The notes under the pieces are model-generated. The model was not told the DNA's origin. It saw nothing but the letters and a program-made list of their open reading frames with translations, and did no database searches. Below, in pieces: positions 1 through 26,676 of a DNA stretch of 64,000 nt; within the stretch, counting starts at the first letter, position 1; each line of letters starts with the position of its first letter. Source of the DNA: Phyto melanocephala (taxonomy: Eukaryota > Arthropoda > Insecta > Diptera > Rhinophoridae); assembly GCA_941918925.1 (NCBI GenBank), contig OW799237.1:92105015-92169014 (forward strand). Reading direction: 5' to 3'. The position numbers and the translations under genes are program-made.

Positions 1-3
1 ATT

Positions 4-639
4 GGGTAATTCACATGGTGTCTTATCATGTCATATTGTTCTAAAATCTTACAATGGTTTAAAAATGTTGTTGTTGCTTTTCAAACAAAAAGTGTCTTAT
101 AAAAATAGAACTTTGTACGCTATGTTTATTGTGCTGTCGTATGGAGAGACCTGTGCAGAGACCTGTCGTAAGCAGAGACCTGTGCTAAACGGCTAAGCCA
201 AGCCGCAATAGTTTTTGTAAGCCGTCGCCGTTCATTGTATAATTTTATCGGGGCGACATCCAAATTTAAGCGCAGCTGCTAATTTTTGATAACAAATCAC
301 TAGCGGCGTCAAATAAGATCGGCTAAGGACTCTGCTGTTTTTTGGTTATCAAACAAAATTTAATTTATTTGTGATTTGCGGCAAAACTGAAAGATGGAAA
401 ATATTGTGGTAAGATCTAATTTAATAAATTCATGGATTAGAATTAAAAAATATTTTAATTTAGCCAAAGCCGAAGCGTATGCATTATGAAAGAAAATATT
501 TATTTTTATAATTGTTTTACATCAGCTGATTTAAATTCAAAATAGCACACTTAATTATGAGGGGTTGTTCACAATAGTCTTAATTTTTTATGCTATTATT
601 ATAGGACATATGATTTTATGACACTATTGTGAATGCCCC
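4..639. mobile_element. TIR DNA element, family A, copy 1 (non-autonomous)
   Basis: The ends are imperfect inverted repeats of about 20 bp: GGGTAATTCACATGGTGTC at the left, and the reverse complement of GGGGCATTCACAATAGTGTC at the right. The whole body recurs in inverse orientation at 53571-55641, where a second element interrupts it; that comparison defines both ends. No transposase reading frame is visible, so it is non-autonomous. The superfamily is not recognised, and the left target duplication cannot be judged because only three bases precede it. Confidence 0.65.
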
Positions 640-899
640 AAATATATTGTGTGTATTTTAAAAATTCGTTTTTTTTTTAATTTCTAGCAGTTCTTATGTA
701 ACGTTATTAAAATATAAAATTTATTTAAAGCGTTTTCAACTTCTGGCAACACTGAATTTCGCGCAAATAGGACTGCTTATCTATTGAGGCCGAAACAAGT
801 AAAGTCCGGAGAGAGAGCGTTCTCCATCTATCAATAGAAATTAGCTCTGGCCTATAAGGTAAATGGCGTAAAACTTCCCAATCACTTTTCTTTATAGTT

Positions 900-2814
900 A
901 TACCCTTCACGTGTAGTGCATATACGTGTAGGGTATATATCGCTTTGTCATTCCATTTGTAATTTCTAAAATATTTATTTCCGACCCTCCATAAAGTGTA
1001 TACTTTATGAAATCTTATAACTAGGAAAGTCTATTGAATAATGTGAGAGTTTGTGTGTGTGTTCAAACTTATAGACGCTGCCACTTGTTGCACAGCTCTT
1101 GATGCTGTATCAATAGTTTGTAAATATCCGGTAATTAATTGCTATTAAATCGTCCCATAACTTTCCCAGCTATAATCAAATAAATACAACTGCCTCCGTT
1201 TTTTTCAATAAAAATAAAACTTTTTCAGGTCTAGGTTAATTTATACAGACGTTTGTTAAAATTTTTTAGGCGCGATATGACTAAACAATTTTTTGATAAG
1301 TTGGTTACTAAGCGACGGAGTTAAAGGCAAACATAATTTTCTAAAATATATATTTTTTAATACATAGTTTCTAATTAAATTTTGAACATGATAAGACACC
1401 AGAATACAAGCCGTAGTTTGAAAAGTTATGAACGAGAATAACTAGCAGATCATTTAGAAAGTAACTGAGAAGCATACAAATACAAATGAATGAGTGTTTT
1501 TCATAAAATTTACAAACGAGTTCTTTCAACAGAGAGAAATAATATGTATATCAGAAGAGAAGGCTGGTCTAGCAGAATATAAGACACTAAAAAAAATGTT
1601 AAAGCCAAGATGGCCCCCGCCATAAAATGGCATACAATTAATCTATATATAGGCCAAATTTAGTAATTAACAATGTACCCTCTTTAACGCTCTCAATATC
1701 GATATAAACCGAAAGGACTTTGCAATGAAAAAGTTAAATTCTAAAATGGCGTCCGAAATAAAATGTCAGATATGTGGTTCAAAAATAGTAATTACAGCTT
1801 TGTTCCCCCACAATATGGATATCAAATTAAAGGGCTTGACTGGTAGAACACAGTAAACGGTGAAAAAGTTAAAACCGTACATGGCGTCATAAACAAAATG
1901 GTGGATATTTTTTTGTTAATCTATTAATAAGGGTATCAAATAAAAGAGTTTGACTACTAAAGTACAGCTTACTATGTACAAACAAGTAAGAGTGCTATAT
2001 TCGGCCATGCCGAATCTTATATACCCTTCACAACGTGTAGTCACGCAATAACAGTAGTTTGTATCACCATTCAACCCATATGAAATACGTACATACATAT
2101 AAAAAACATACATAAGTATGTATATAAAACATCCCATTGTAAAATTACAAATTTACGCATGTGTGTTAAAAAAAATATATAAAAAAAAATTAAAAAAAAA
2201 ATTATACACAAAAAATAAAAATAGATATAAAAAAATTAAAAAAAAATAAAAAAAAATAATTAAAATATAAATAATAAATATAAAATGAAAAAAAAATTAA
2301 AAAAAAAAATAAAAAAAAATATTAAAAAAAACAATAAAAAAAATAGAAGAAAAATTTTTGTGGGCTCAGCTGGGGTTCGATGCCACATTTTCTAACCAGT
2401 ATACCACTTTTGTATGTATGTATGTTGTTGTTGTGAAAAAAACGAGGTGGCTTGGGTTTTTGCTCATATCTCAGTTGTTTATGTACCGATGTTTCTGATT
2501 TTCAATACCGATTTACTCCCAAATATTTCTGATATCTTAATACCTCACCCGGATTCAGACGATGTCGTGGGGCTTTAAAATGTTGATTTCAACATACACA
2601 CGGACAGACTGACAGAGCTTAATCGACTCCTCTATTCACGGAATGACAAACCTATATATACCCTTTTTCACTGTGTGAAAGGTATAAAAGAAAATCAAAG
2701 ATGGCATTGGAAATAATAAAGCAAAACGACATATAACATTCAATACGCTAGGACGTGGTCACTATACCTGTATGCAGGATAGTGACGAGTATTATCAGAT
2801 TCGGCCTGGCCAAA
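900..2814. repeat. mini-me/DINE-1-like repeats, two opposed copies
   Basis: The left unit begins ATACCCTTCACG and carries the core TTTCCGACCC...ATAAAGTGTATACTTT. From about 1600 it contains two or three subrepeats with the signature AAGATGGC / AAAATGGCG / GACTRGTAGAA, as in the complete copy at 51150-52150. From about 1980 a second unit runs the other way (AGTAAGAGTGCTATATTCGG, CCGAATCTTATATACCC, GGTTCGATGCCAC, CTCATATCTCAG, GACAGACTGACAGAG). An A-rich low-complexity block fills 2163-2345. Known family: mini-me/DINE-1 repeats of Diptera carry GTCY tracts; the assignment is from memory of that description. The rosa element is inserted at its right end. Confidence 0.6.
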
Positions 2815-2816
2815 TA

Positions 2817-4120
2817 AAGGGTGTTTTTTTTTGCTAGATAGAACTTTAAATTTTAAAAAGTAACACAAAAAATTAAATTTTGATGAAATATTTTTTTTTA
2901 TCGTTTCAGTATACTCTGACAAATCATCATGAATAGACTCACGCTTGAACAACGCTACGAAATTATCCAAATTTACTTTGAAAATCAGTCGTCGATTCGC
3001 GCAACTTATAGACGACTTCGTCATTTTTATGGCGTACATAATCGTCCATCTGAACAAGCCATTCGTCGAACTGTGGATAGATTTCGTACCACATACTCTC
3101 TAGAGGATGCAATAACACCAACACGTCGAAGGAATGTGCGTACTGAAGAGAATATCGCCGCTGTAAACGAAAGTGTGGAAGAAGATCCAAATTTATCGAT
3201 TCGTCATCGGTCGCAGGAATTGGGGCTCTGTCCGTCCACTACGTGGAAAATTTTGCGCAAAGATCTCGGCCTACAACCGTATAAGATCCAGCTGGTGCAG
3301 GAATTGAAGCCACGAGACCATTATATGCGTCGTTCTTTCGCCGATTGGGCTCTAGAGCGGTTGGCAACTGACCCGTTGTTTTATCGCAAAATTGTGTTCA
3401 GCAATGAGGCGCATTTTTGGCGTAACGGGTTTGTTAATAAGCAAAATTGCCGCATATGGAGCGAGACCAATCCACAAGAGACCCTACAGACTCCATTACA
3501 TCCAGAAAAATGCACCGTTTGGTGCGGTTTTCACGCTGGTGGCATCATCGGACCTTATTTCTTCAAAAATGAGGCCGGAGCTCGCGTTACGGTCAATGGA
3601 GATCGTTACCGCACCATGATCAATGATTTTTTGTTTGAAAATATGGATGACATTGATCCGGAGGAGATGTGGTTTCAACAGGATGGCGCTACGTGCCATA
3701 CGGCGAACGCAACCATCGACTTATTGAAATCAAAATTTGGCGATAAGTTGATTTCGAGAAATGGACCTGTCAATTGGCCTCCAAGGTCGTGCGATTTGAC
3801 ACCTCTCGATTATTTCCTGTGGGGCTACGTGAAGTCACTGGTTTATGCTGATAAACCAGCAACAATTGACGCTTTGGAGGCCAGCATTGTTCGTGTTCTT
3901 CGTGACATACGGCCAGCAGTGCTCGAAAAAGTGGACCAAAATTGGACGTCCAGAATGCGCTTCGTCAAGAACAGCCGCGGTGCCCATATGCCCGAAATCA
4001 TTTTCAAATGTTAATGTCACGTATTGATCTTTCGAATAAAAAAAAAATTTTGATTACAATTTAATTTTTTGTGTTATTTTTTACAATTTCAAGTTCTATC
4101 GGGCTTAAAAAAACACCCTT
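2817..4120 (+). mobile_element. rosa-like (DD41D) mariner transposon, structurally complete
   Basis: The 1304-bp element is bounded by TA dinucleotides (2815-2816 and 4121-4122). Both ends begin AAGGGTGTTTTTTT and stay matched, with mismatches, for about 60-80 bp, through ...GATAGAACTT and AACACAAAAAATTAAATT. It encloses a single uninterrupted transposase frame. It is inserted in the end of a mini-me-like repeat. A foldback derivative of its 3' end is present at 37079-37321. Confidence 0.9.
2929..4014 (+). CDS. mariner (DD41D/rosa-like) transposase, 361 aa, first catalytic Asp changed to Asn
   Basis: This would be the cut-and-paste transposase of the surrounding element, acting on its terminal repeats and inserting at TA. 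Residues 4-60 look like a first helix-turn-helix and residues about 88-125 like a second, as in mariner DNA-binding domains. The catalytic core shows FSNEAHF (Asn159 where Asp is expected), WFQQDGATCH (Asp252) and LTPLDYFLWG (Asp294). There are 41 residues between the last two acidic positions, which is the DD41D spacing. The frame is open from ATG to TAA at close to the usual family length, and the start is the first ATG after the TIR. The Asn159 codon is AAT; a single G-to-A change from GAT explains it. By analogy with other DDD/DDE enzymes it should be inactive although otherwise intact. Confidence 0.92.
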   Translation: MNRLTLEQRYEIIQIYFENQSSIRATYRRLRHFYGVHNRPSEQAIRRTVDRFRTTYSLEDAITPTRRRNVRTEENIAAVNESVEEDPNLSIRHRSQELGLCPSTTWKILRKDLGLQPYKIQLVQELKPRDHYMRRSFADWALERLATDPLFYRKIVFSNEAHFWRNGFVNKQNCRIWSETNPQETLQTPLHPEKCTVWCGFHAGGIIGPYFFKNEAGARVTVNGDRYRTMINDFLFENMDDIDPEEMWFQQDGATCHTANATIDLLKSKFGDKLISRNGPVNWPPRSCDLTPLDYFLWGYVKSLVYADKPATIDALEASIVRVLRDIRPAVLEKVDQNWTSRMRFVKNSRGAHMPEIIFKC

Positions 4121-4122
4121 TA

Positions 4123-4924
4123 TAAAATTTTTAATTGTTACTAACTATCGTTGAGACTAAACGCTATGGATTGCTTTTAACACTTCTTTATGAAACAATC
4201 CTGTCAGTTGTCCTAAAATTATTGTATAAAAACTGATTTTCGTTTCGTAACTTTAGGAAATATATAAAGCTAGTTGCATAGTGTTGCTAGTTGTCTGTCA
4301 CTTGTAAGTTCTTACCGAATTTGAGTTTCTTGAGAACAATTCTTAAAACTGTGACTTAAAACCTGTGTTACGATTATGTATAAAAGTTAATTATGAAAAT
4401 TATAGCTTTGCTGATTTGTTTAAAACTTTGCACAATGGGTCTTTTATAGATCGAAGAGCAGGTGCTGGTGTATACTTAATTGAATTAAACTTATTCTGCT
4501 CCTTAAGTCTGGGGGGAGTACTTGTCCGTCAATTGCCAGAGATGCTTTGTTTAAAGCTAGAATTGGATCACCTATTGGAGTGTCAGGTGCATGAGAAAAT
4601 AATTTTTAGTGAAATTGATAAATAATTCTTAGTGATAGTGACAGTCGGTTGTAAAATGTGCAATTAATAAGTCTTTCAATTGGCAAACTTTATAAGCCTG
4701 AAAAGCTTGATGGAGGTAGCCACTTGTAGACAATACCGTATCGTGCTTTAAGGGTCCACACAGCTAAGATACATAGATATAAGTAAACAAACCTGATGTT
4801 GATAACTGCATTGGTTACAGGAAAATTAAAATATATTCTTAATGTTTACAGAAAGTGCCTAGAGATTTCTGAGATAGCAGCATATGTAGAATGTCCAGAA
4901 TTGACTGCAATAGACGAACAAAAA
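4123..4924. other. no gene seen; AT-rich intergenic sequence
   Basis: Short open frames occur (for example near 4365-4625) but they show no recognisable domain, splice structure or codon pattern. I see no tandem or inverted repeat here. Confidence 0.5.
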
Positions 4925-5620
4925 TAGGTCAGGTTAGGTTAGGTTAAGCAGGATGATGACCTTAAAAACCATTAGAATTGAGTTCATGACAGATCCTTTT
5001 GTGATACATGGGATGTCGCGTGCAGCTAGTCCCTCCTCTACCCAGGGAAAAATATGGTCTGATAGTCTTAAACCAACCCGATGCACGAAAATCAATATGA
5101 GTTATACTCGCCAGATCGTGAAGAAAACTTTTCCTTAAATGTAGAGCTCCAAATACCGCCAGAGTGGCAGAGAAGGTGTTGTATAATTTAAACAGCCTTC
5201 TCGTCATGAAAACTTTTAAAGAACTCAGTGAAAGGGAGATTTAATCTCCTATCGTGTACGCCCAACACACATTGTCGAGTAAGAGCACCAACAAGCTCTC
5301 GGAGTTGAGAGTGAGAAAGTCGCATAAGTACCCTTGAATGACTGTGGTTCGTTAGTGTTTATCTTGCTATTTTACAAGTAGCAGTCTGTCTGTCTAGTCT
5401 ATGCGGATCGATTTGTATAAATCCTGTTTGACAAGCTTCTTGCAGAATAAAAGTTGTGAACCAGTGAATGTGTCAACCTCCCCAGAGTGGAGAAGTTTAT
5501 CAGTCTTCATCAGTTAATCGTAATGCGGTTTGCTGACACTGCCAAGTGGACAGGTAGCCATCTGAGCTCAACAGAGGAATGTCTTGCCATCTCATTAAGA
5601 AATAACCGTCATTCAGTTAT
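4925..5620. repeat. probable dispersed repeat starting with a short TTAGG-like tract
   Basis: The segment opens with AGGTCAGGTTAGGTTAGGTT and is more GC-rich than its surroundings. A fragment resembling GTGATACATGGGATGTCGCG (about 5001-5021) recurs as GTGATACATGGGATATCGCG near 63341, which supports a dispersed family. No long frame and no terminal repeats were found, so the class is unknown. Confidence 0.4.
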
Positions 5621-6163
5621 TTATTTTGACCATCTAAGTTCATCTAATTTTCTTAATTATTTGATGCTAAAAATTTCATTCAATTTAAAAAAGAAAAAAC
5701 TAAATTCGTTCAGTTTATGAAGAATGAGTTGTTTTATTTGTTTTTTTTTAATAATATTATTAATTTAAATAAATTAAAAGCTAACAAATTGTTTGAGTGT
5801 ATGTGCGTTGTTTTTTTTCATTGTTGATAAATAACTAATAACTAAAAATATGTCAACATAATTTTAACAATTTTTAACTTTTTTTCTCTATAAAATAATG
5901 GCAATTTTCAAATGATATACAATGAATAATGAATGTATTAAATGAGTGCAGGATTAGGTGAGAGGACTAAGGATTACTGGATGTATTAATGGGGTGTATG
6001 GGTGGTGTAGTGGGGGTTAACAAACGAGATGAGGTAAAAATTATGAATAATGATACAGAAGCTGATATTCACATTTTTGTGTGGCAAAAATTTGAAATTA
6101 ATTAACTAGTTTAACAAAATATATGAAAGAATTTTCATATAGAATAGAGAAAGAGAACATTTA
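5621..6163. other. 3' flank of the minus-strand cuticle gene
   Basis: AT-rich sequence downstream of the stop at 6164-6166. On the minus strand AATAAA overlaps the stop region (near 6158-6163), which is too close to be a confident polyadenylation signal. No other feature was seen. Confidence 0.4.
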
Positions 6164-21333
<15,170 letters not shown>

Positions 21334-21500
21334 GTTTAATTTGAATTTTTTAATTTCACACTTAAAAAATTGTATTTTATTTTTATTCCAACTCTTATTT
21401 AAATTTTTTATTTTAAACACCGAATTTCAAGTTCGTTTTAGTCCTTAAGCTTTGATGGCTACAACAGGAGTGTTTGTTGTCTGTTCTGGACAAGTCGCAT

Positions 21501-21508
21501 TTATATAA
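21501..21508 (-). promoter_or_regulatory. possible TATA box for the cuticle gene
   Basis: The minus strand reads TTTTATATAAATG about 170 bases upstream of the proposed ATG at 21333. Transcription starting about 30 bases downstream (near 21475) would give a leader of roughly 140 nt. TA-rich matches are frequent by chance in this DNA. Confidence 0.3.
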
Positions 21509-23372
21509 AAAAACCTTGATTTGTGTTTAAACCTTAAAAAACAGCTTCTTTTTCTTTCAACACAAAGATGAGTTTTAAGCACATATACACACACTCGCAT
21601 ACAGGGACAATTAAATTCAGTGTGAAATATGGGCAAAAATTGTTTTGATCTTGTTTTTGTATGAGTTAGTAATTGTTGTACGTATAGTTGTGTACTTCAT
21701 ATATATAAGTACATTCCCATACTTCCATTCTCAGTTTATCATGTTATTGTTGTGATTTATACATGAATTCTCTTATTTAAATTAATCTTTTCTCCATAAT
21801 ATTTAGTAGAGCACACACAAACACGAAGTAATTCTGCTTTGTATTGATACAGTATTATAGTTGTTTTGTTGTCGCTTACAGTATTTGTGTATTGGTTTTT
21901 GTTTCTTTTTTTCCGAATTTGTTGTTGTTTGTTGTTTTTTTTTTTGACTAAGTTCAATAAAATTTAAGACAAATCGAACCTAAATGCAAACAGAAAAAGA
22001 ACTTAAAGAAATTAATTTATATTAAATTTAATCAATCCAATAATATTTGTCATTACGTGTTTTCCCATAATAAAAACTTTATTTAAACAGAATTTTTGGA
22101 ATTCTTTTGCAATTTATTGCGATAATGTTTGTTAATTATTGCCATTTATTGGGGACTACTTAAACATTTTGAAACATTAATACATTTAATATATGTATGT
22201 TTATATACATATTTTTTTTATGATTGTTTTGTTAATAACAAAAACACATTCTTTAAAATAAAAGAAATACAGAAGAGTGTTAAATGATATAAACATAAGC
22301 ATACGTATATTTAAATGTTTATTTCTACTAACGTCATTTACTAAAATATAAAAATGTCATTAAACACTATTAACAAAAAAAAAAAAAAACAAAATATAAT
22401 AAAACTTATTTAATTATATATAAAACAAGTCAGTTCGCTATATTAGGCAGAGGTGGGACTTAAATTAGGCATGTCAAACTAATTTCTACTGATGAATTAA
22501 TTTGGATATTGAAAAAAATAACTTTGAAAGAAAGTACTTAAACATATTTTTTTTTTTAAATAAATTTTAATTAAACTATGTCTTTTTGTTTAGGTACTAC
22601 CGTATTTGTTTACTTTATTAAGAGTGAAACAATTAAGAATTTTAACTGAACACATTTCTTATAATCATTTTTGATTACACAACATTTTTAATATTTTAGT
22701 AAGGTTCTTAAATAATTTTTCTTTTGTTTTATTTGCATGTTTTCGATATCGTTTTTAATTCAAGTATTTTTATAACATTTTAATAGTGAATATGACATCT
22801 CTGGAAATTGAGTAGTTGTGGGAGCATATTTCACTCAATCACAACACAGCTTAAGTACAGCTTTTATATTACAAATGACTTGGTCGTCTTTTAAAGTCTT
22901 TTCTTGCCGTTTTAAGTTTTTTTTTTTGGTTTTTGAATTCATTTGAGCCATCAATATTCAGTATGAAAGTAATTTTTTATAATTGTACAAACAGTTAGAG
23001 AGTTAAACTAACATATATATGTACGCCATTCAATGTCCTTCGTTTACTATTTGACAATAATGTCAAAAATTATAGTCGATTTAAATAATCCGGGTCCAAA
23101 TTTACATTAAATGCCACAAAATAGTTTAAGAAAAAAATTTCACTAGCCCCTAAATAAAACTGGACTTGAAAAGTATTGCCGCTAAATTGTGAATATAAAT
23201 AAAACTGGCGCATGTCCTTCAACGAAAAAAGGTGGATTTTAATATTATTGAATAACAAAAATATTGTGTTTTATTTTTGTATGTTCTGATTAGTTAAATT
23301 TGTAATATTTTTAAATATATTTTTATTCCTTTAATTTTTAAGAATTTTTCTAAATAAATTCGTTTTCTATCA
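21509..23372. other. intergenic, AT-rich; no gene seen
   Basis: This region lies upstream of the proposed cuticle promoter. A short relic of a mini-me-like sequence (AAGTCAGTTCGCTATATTAGG) is at about 22425-22450. Otherwise I see only AT-rich sequence and homopolymers. Confidence 0.5.
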
Positions 23373-23890
23373 TCCACAGAGAGTGCAGAGGTGTACATGG
23401 GTTTGTGATTTCGTGTGAAATTTTTAAAATATTGATTTCCGACCCCATAAAATATATATATTTTCCGAAAACTTATGAGAAGGGGAGTTTATCGGACATT
23501 GTCCGTCAGTCTGTCCGTGTGTATGTTGAAATCAGTCCCCCGTCATTTCACAGAAATATCAGAAATATTTGGGTTCATATTACTATTGAAATTTAGAAGA
23601 GTGGCTTTAGAACTTTCTAGGATATGACTAGATTAACACGACTGCCTTTGTTTTTTCTGTATTTGCGATAAATTGATACTACATACAAGTCCGTTTAATA
23701 TATGGGGGCTTCCAAAAGTTGATTTCAACGCTCACATTAACAGATTAAGACGGACATAGCTAAATTGATTTATCTTTCTATAGGGATTTTGAATACATAT
23801 ATTTTTTTGGGTCTCGAATGAATATTGTAGAAATTACAAACACAATGACAAATTTATAAATATATACCCCTTTACGTTTACGTGTAAAGT
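23373..23890. repeat. degenerate mini-me-like repeat, two opposed halves
   Basis: The left half carries TGATTTCCGACCCCATAAAA, GTCCGTCAGTCTGTCCGTGT and GTATGTTGAAATCA. The right half carries the complementary order (GTTGATTTCAACGCTCACA, GACGGACATAGCT, ACAATGACAAATTTATAAAT). Both are diverged from the intact copy at 51150-52150. Confidence 0.6.
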
Positions 23891-23944
23891 TAATAAACAG
23901 AGTAACGAAACATAAATTGTGGAGGAAATTAGGTGTTTTTATCT

Positions 23945-24892
23945 ACATCCCAACAAAAAACTAGGTAATGACTTGCTCTAACTAAACAATATACTTTTCA
24001 ATGACTATTACATATCGTCTGTCTTACTATAGAAGTATTTTAGTAATGACTTGATTTATAATGTGATACGTTAGTAATTATTTTCAAACATTTGCTTAGA
24101 TACACACACAGTACAATTTCTTATGGCAAAATTTGCTAGAAGCCATTCAAATACAAAATTTTTTATAATTCTCATTTAGTTTAACATACTTAGGGTATAA
24201 GATTAAGGATCACAGGCAAGCACACGTTGAGTATGAGTGCGATGGGGGACCTTAGTCTGAAGGAGATGCTGGCGATTACAAAGGACTGTGCGATGAGGTT
24301 TGTCGACAATCACCAGTCGGCAGTGTGAAATCGTTTTTCTAGTTCAGAGAAAACGCCGGTTGTGGCGCGGGACTCAGTGATTGAGGGTATACTGATCGGT
24401 GGACACGAAATCACTGGGGAGCGAAGGGGGCCGAAAAGGGACCCGTGGTAGTAGTGGCCTGCTTCGATATTCCCCCTACATGTGTATGTAGGGTATAAGT
24501 AATTATGATTTTGACGGCAGCGGCAAAGCATTTCATTCTCACTGATTTTTAAATTAAAAATTAAAGTAACGCAAAATAATCAAACCGAATTTTCATCCTT
24601 AAAAGAACCGAACGACTTCTGTAAGTCCATAATATTAATGGGTTATTTAGGCTCATAAAATCAAGTACGTATATATTGTTATAAAGGTAATTGCATATTT
24701 AAGTCCCAATTTAAAAGCGATGGTAATAAGTTTTTATATGAGTCCCTATTTGTAAGTGAGTGTGGTAAGTACTTGCTTCCAATAACATCGCCTTGTTAAA
24801 TTAATTGCCATATGCCAAATTGTAAATAGTGAAGAACTGTATTTAAGTACATTCAACTCATTATTTTGTAATGAGAGTTTTTGCTGGGATGT
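23945..24892. mobile_element. TIR element, family B (CATCCCAGCAAAAA ends)
   Basis: It begins ACATCCCAACAAAAAACT and ends with the complement of ACATCCCAGCAAAAACTC. A shorter element with the same ends is at 26271-26676, and the insertion at 53888-55347 has related ends (CCCAGCAAAAATT). The middle contains a GC-richer coding relic (24230-24462). The superfamily is not recognised. Confidence 0.6.
24230..24462 (+). pseudogene. unidentified coding relic inside the TIR element
   Basis: The frame from ATG near 24234 reads MSAMGDLSLKEMLAITKD, then CAMRFVDNHQSAV, a single TGA, and NRFSSSEKTPVVARDSVIEG and ITGERRGPKRDPW. Base composition is clearly richer in GC than the flanks. No family is recognised. 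It could be part of a retrotransposon Gag or of the element's own lost protein. Confidence 0.4.
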
Positions 24893-26270
24893 TTTTAAAA
24901 ACTCATGAAGTAAGTAGAATTTTACTTATAATGCCCACTTAAATAAAATTCAAATTTACAATTGATTTATTTTACACACCGGATTTTATCTGATTCGTAA
25001 TCAAATTAAACAATTGTATTAATTTTCATCTTCATATCCAGTGTTAATACCAAAAAAAAAAACCATCAAACTTGTCAAATGTTTAATAAATTGCAATGAA
25101 TTCTTTTGTGCTTCAATGTGAGTAATGTTCGGGCTAAAAACAGTGAACAAATTTATCACGATAGGTCATAGACTTATTGAATGTCATAAAGAAAAACCTA
25201 CTCAAACCATTTAAAGTAAAACAGAAAATAAATTAATTGCAAGTGTTTAATTTATGGCCAAAGATTGTGGTGATACCAAACAATGCAAAACGAATCATCG
25301 AAGCCTATAACAAAAATTTGCTCAAACCGAATAAAACAAAGACAGAATTTATCAAAAATTAACTGAATAATTTTGTGCATAAACACACAAACAAGAATAT
25401 TCACACAAATAAATAAACATGTTTAGTAATAAAAAAATATAAAAAATTCCAAACTTGAACTGAAGAAAAGATTTAATTAAAACGAGTCAAATGAAATAAA
25501 ATAAAACAAAATCCCTTGTTGACTAAAACTTTACGGCTGGGGGTGAAATAACGTGTTAATCATACATTTTTTAGGTGTCATTTTATTTAGTCAATTAAAA
25601 ACAAACAACAAAAACAAAAAATAAAAATGTTATTAAAAAAATATTTGTGGCTAAATCGTAAAATTGTTGAAAAAAAAAGTTTTGAATATTGACAAAAAAT
25701 ATTTATTAATTTTGAAGAAAAATGCTAAAATGAAATTATATTAATAACAACAACATTAAGTATCTAATTTCTTTTTAAGTCTTCATAAAAAAACATATTT
25801 ATTTGAAATAAACAATATGTGTTATTAGCTTTAACAAGCCACCGTAGCTATCTGCATAAGTCAACGATTCCTAAATGACTTTCGCAGCTCTTCATGGCTT
25901 CGCAGAAAATATAAATTCAACAAGTTAATTTCGAATTCATATTTTTCTGGTCCTTTGTCAACTTTGCTACAAATAAATATTTTTTTTTTAGTTTTAAAAG
26001 ACGTTTTAAAGATAACATTGAGGCAATTCAAATTTCATTCATTTGTGAGGTTACTGTGACAGCTGAAAGATGCCAAAGTTGCCCTTTGTGAATTAGGTGC
26101 CTTATGCTAATAAGCTGGCGGACTTTTGTTCCTTTTGTACTCTGGAAGTGATTTTAAGTCAATCAATTATAAATGGAGCAACTGTAGGCAACTGTAGCTG
26201 TTTTTTGGCAGTTAAAATTTTTCCATAAAATCATTATACCGTTTTCGTTGGCGGAGGGTGTAACAATATT
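24893..26270. other. no gene seen
   Basis: AT-rich intergenic sequence without terminal repeats or coding traces. Confidence 0.5.
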
Positions 26271-26676
26271 ATCCCAGCAAAAAAATCTATGACACAGAAG
26301 TGGATTTGCAGGGGTTCAACTGGTGACGAAGTGATTAAATTTAAGTGAAAACACTAATGATTTTAACATTAGCGTGTCATTGGAGATCATGTGTTTACAT
26401 TAATACATTAATGAACTGCACTCCTTTTAGTAAGTCCGTAGAACTCATGCATATTTGATGAGAAGCATCGGATGTTTCATGAGTTGAATTTGTTTGTTTA
26501 CATGAATTCTTTAAGATATTTTGCATGATGTTGCATTTATTTTTAAACACATCAATTATGACAAATTATTTCACATTTAGGAAGTCATTTAGAATGAATG
26601 CTTTTACACAATCGATTTAGAAGTCTTGAAAATGTAATTCGCTTTGCACTACTTCTAATTTTTTTTGCTGGGATGT
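26271..26676. mobile_element. TIR element, family B, short copy
   Basis: ATCCCAGCAAAAAAATCT at the left faces the complement of ACATCCCAGCAAAAAAAATT at the right, about 405 bp apart. The ends match the 23945-24892 element; the interior has no frame. Confidence 0.55.

Noticed and set aside
2360..2400. tRNA gene or tRNA-derived SINE (GGTTCGATGCCAC)
   Set aside because: Only a B-box-like stretch is present; no A box at proper distance and no cloverleaf. Kept only as a remark on the mini-me-like family.
21445..21636. 63-codon minus-strand frame upstream of exon 1 as an alternative first exon
   Set aside because: It has no signal peptide pattern and ends in a stop before any donor that would fit exon 2.
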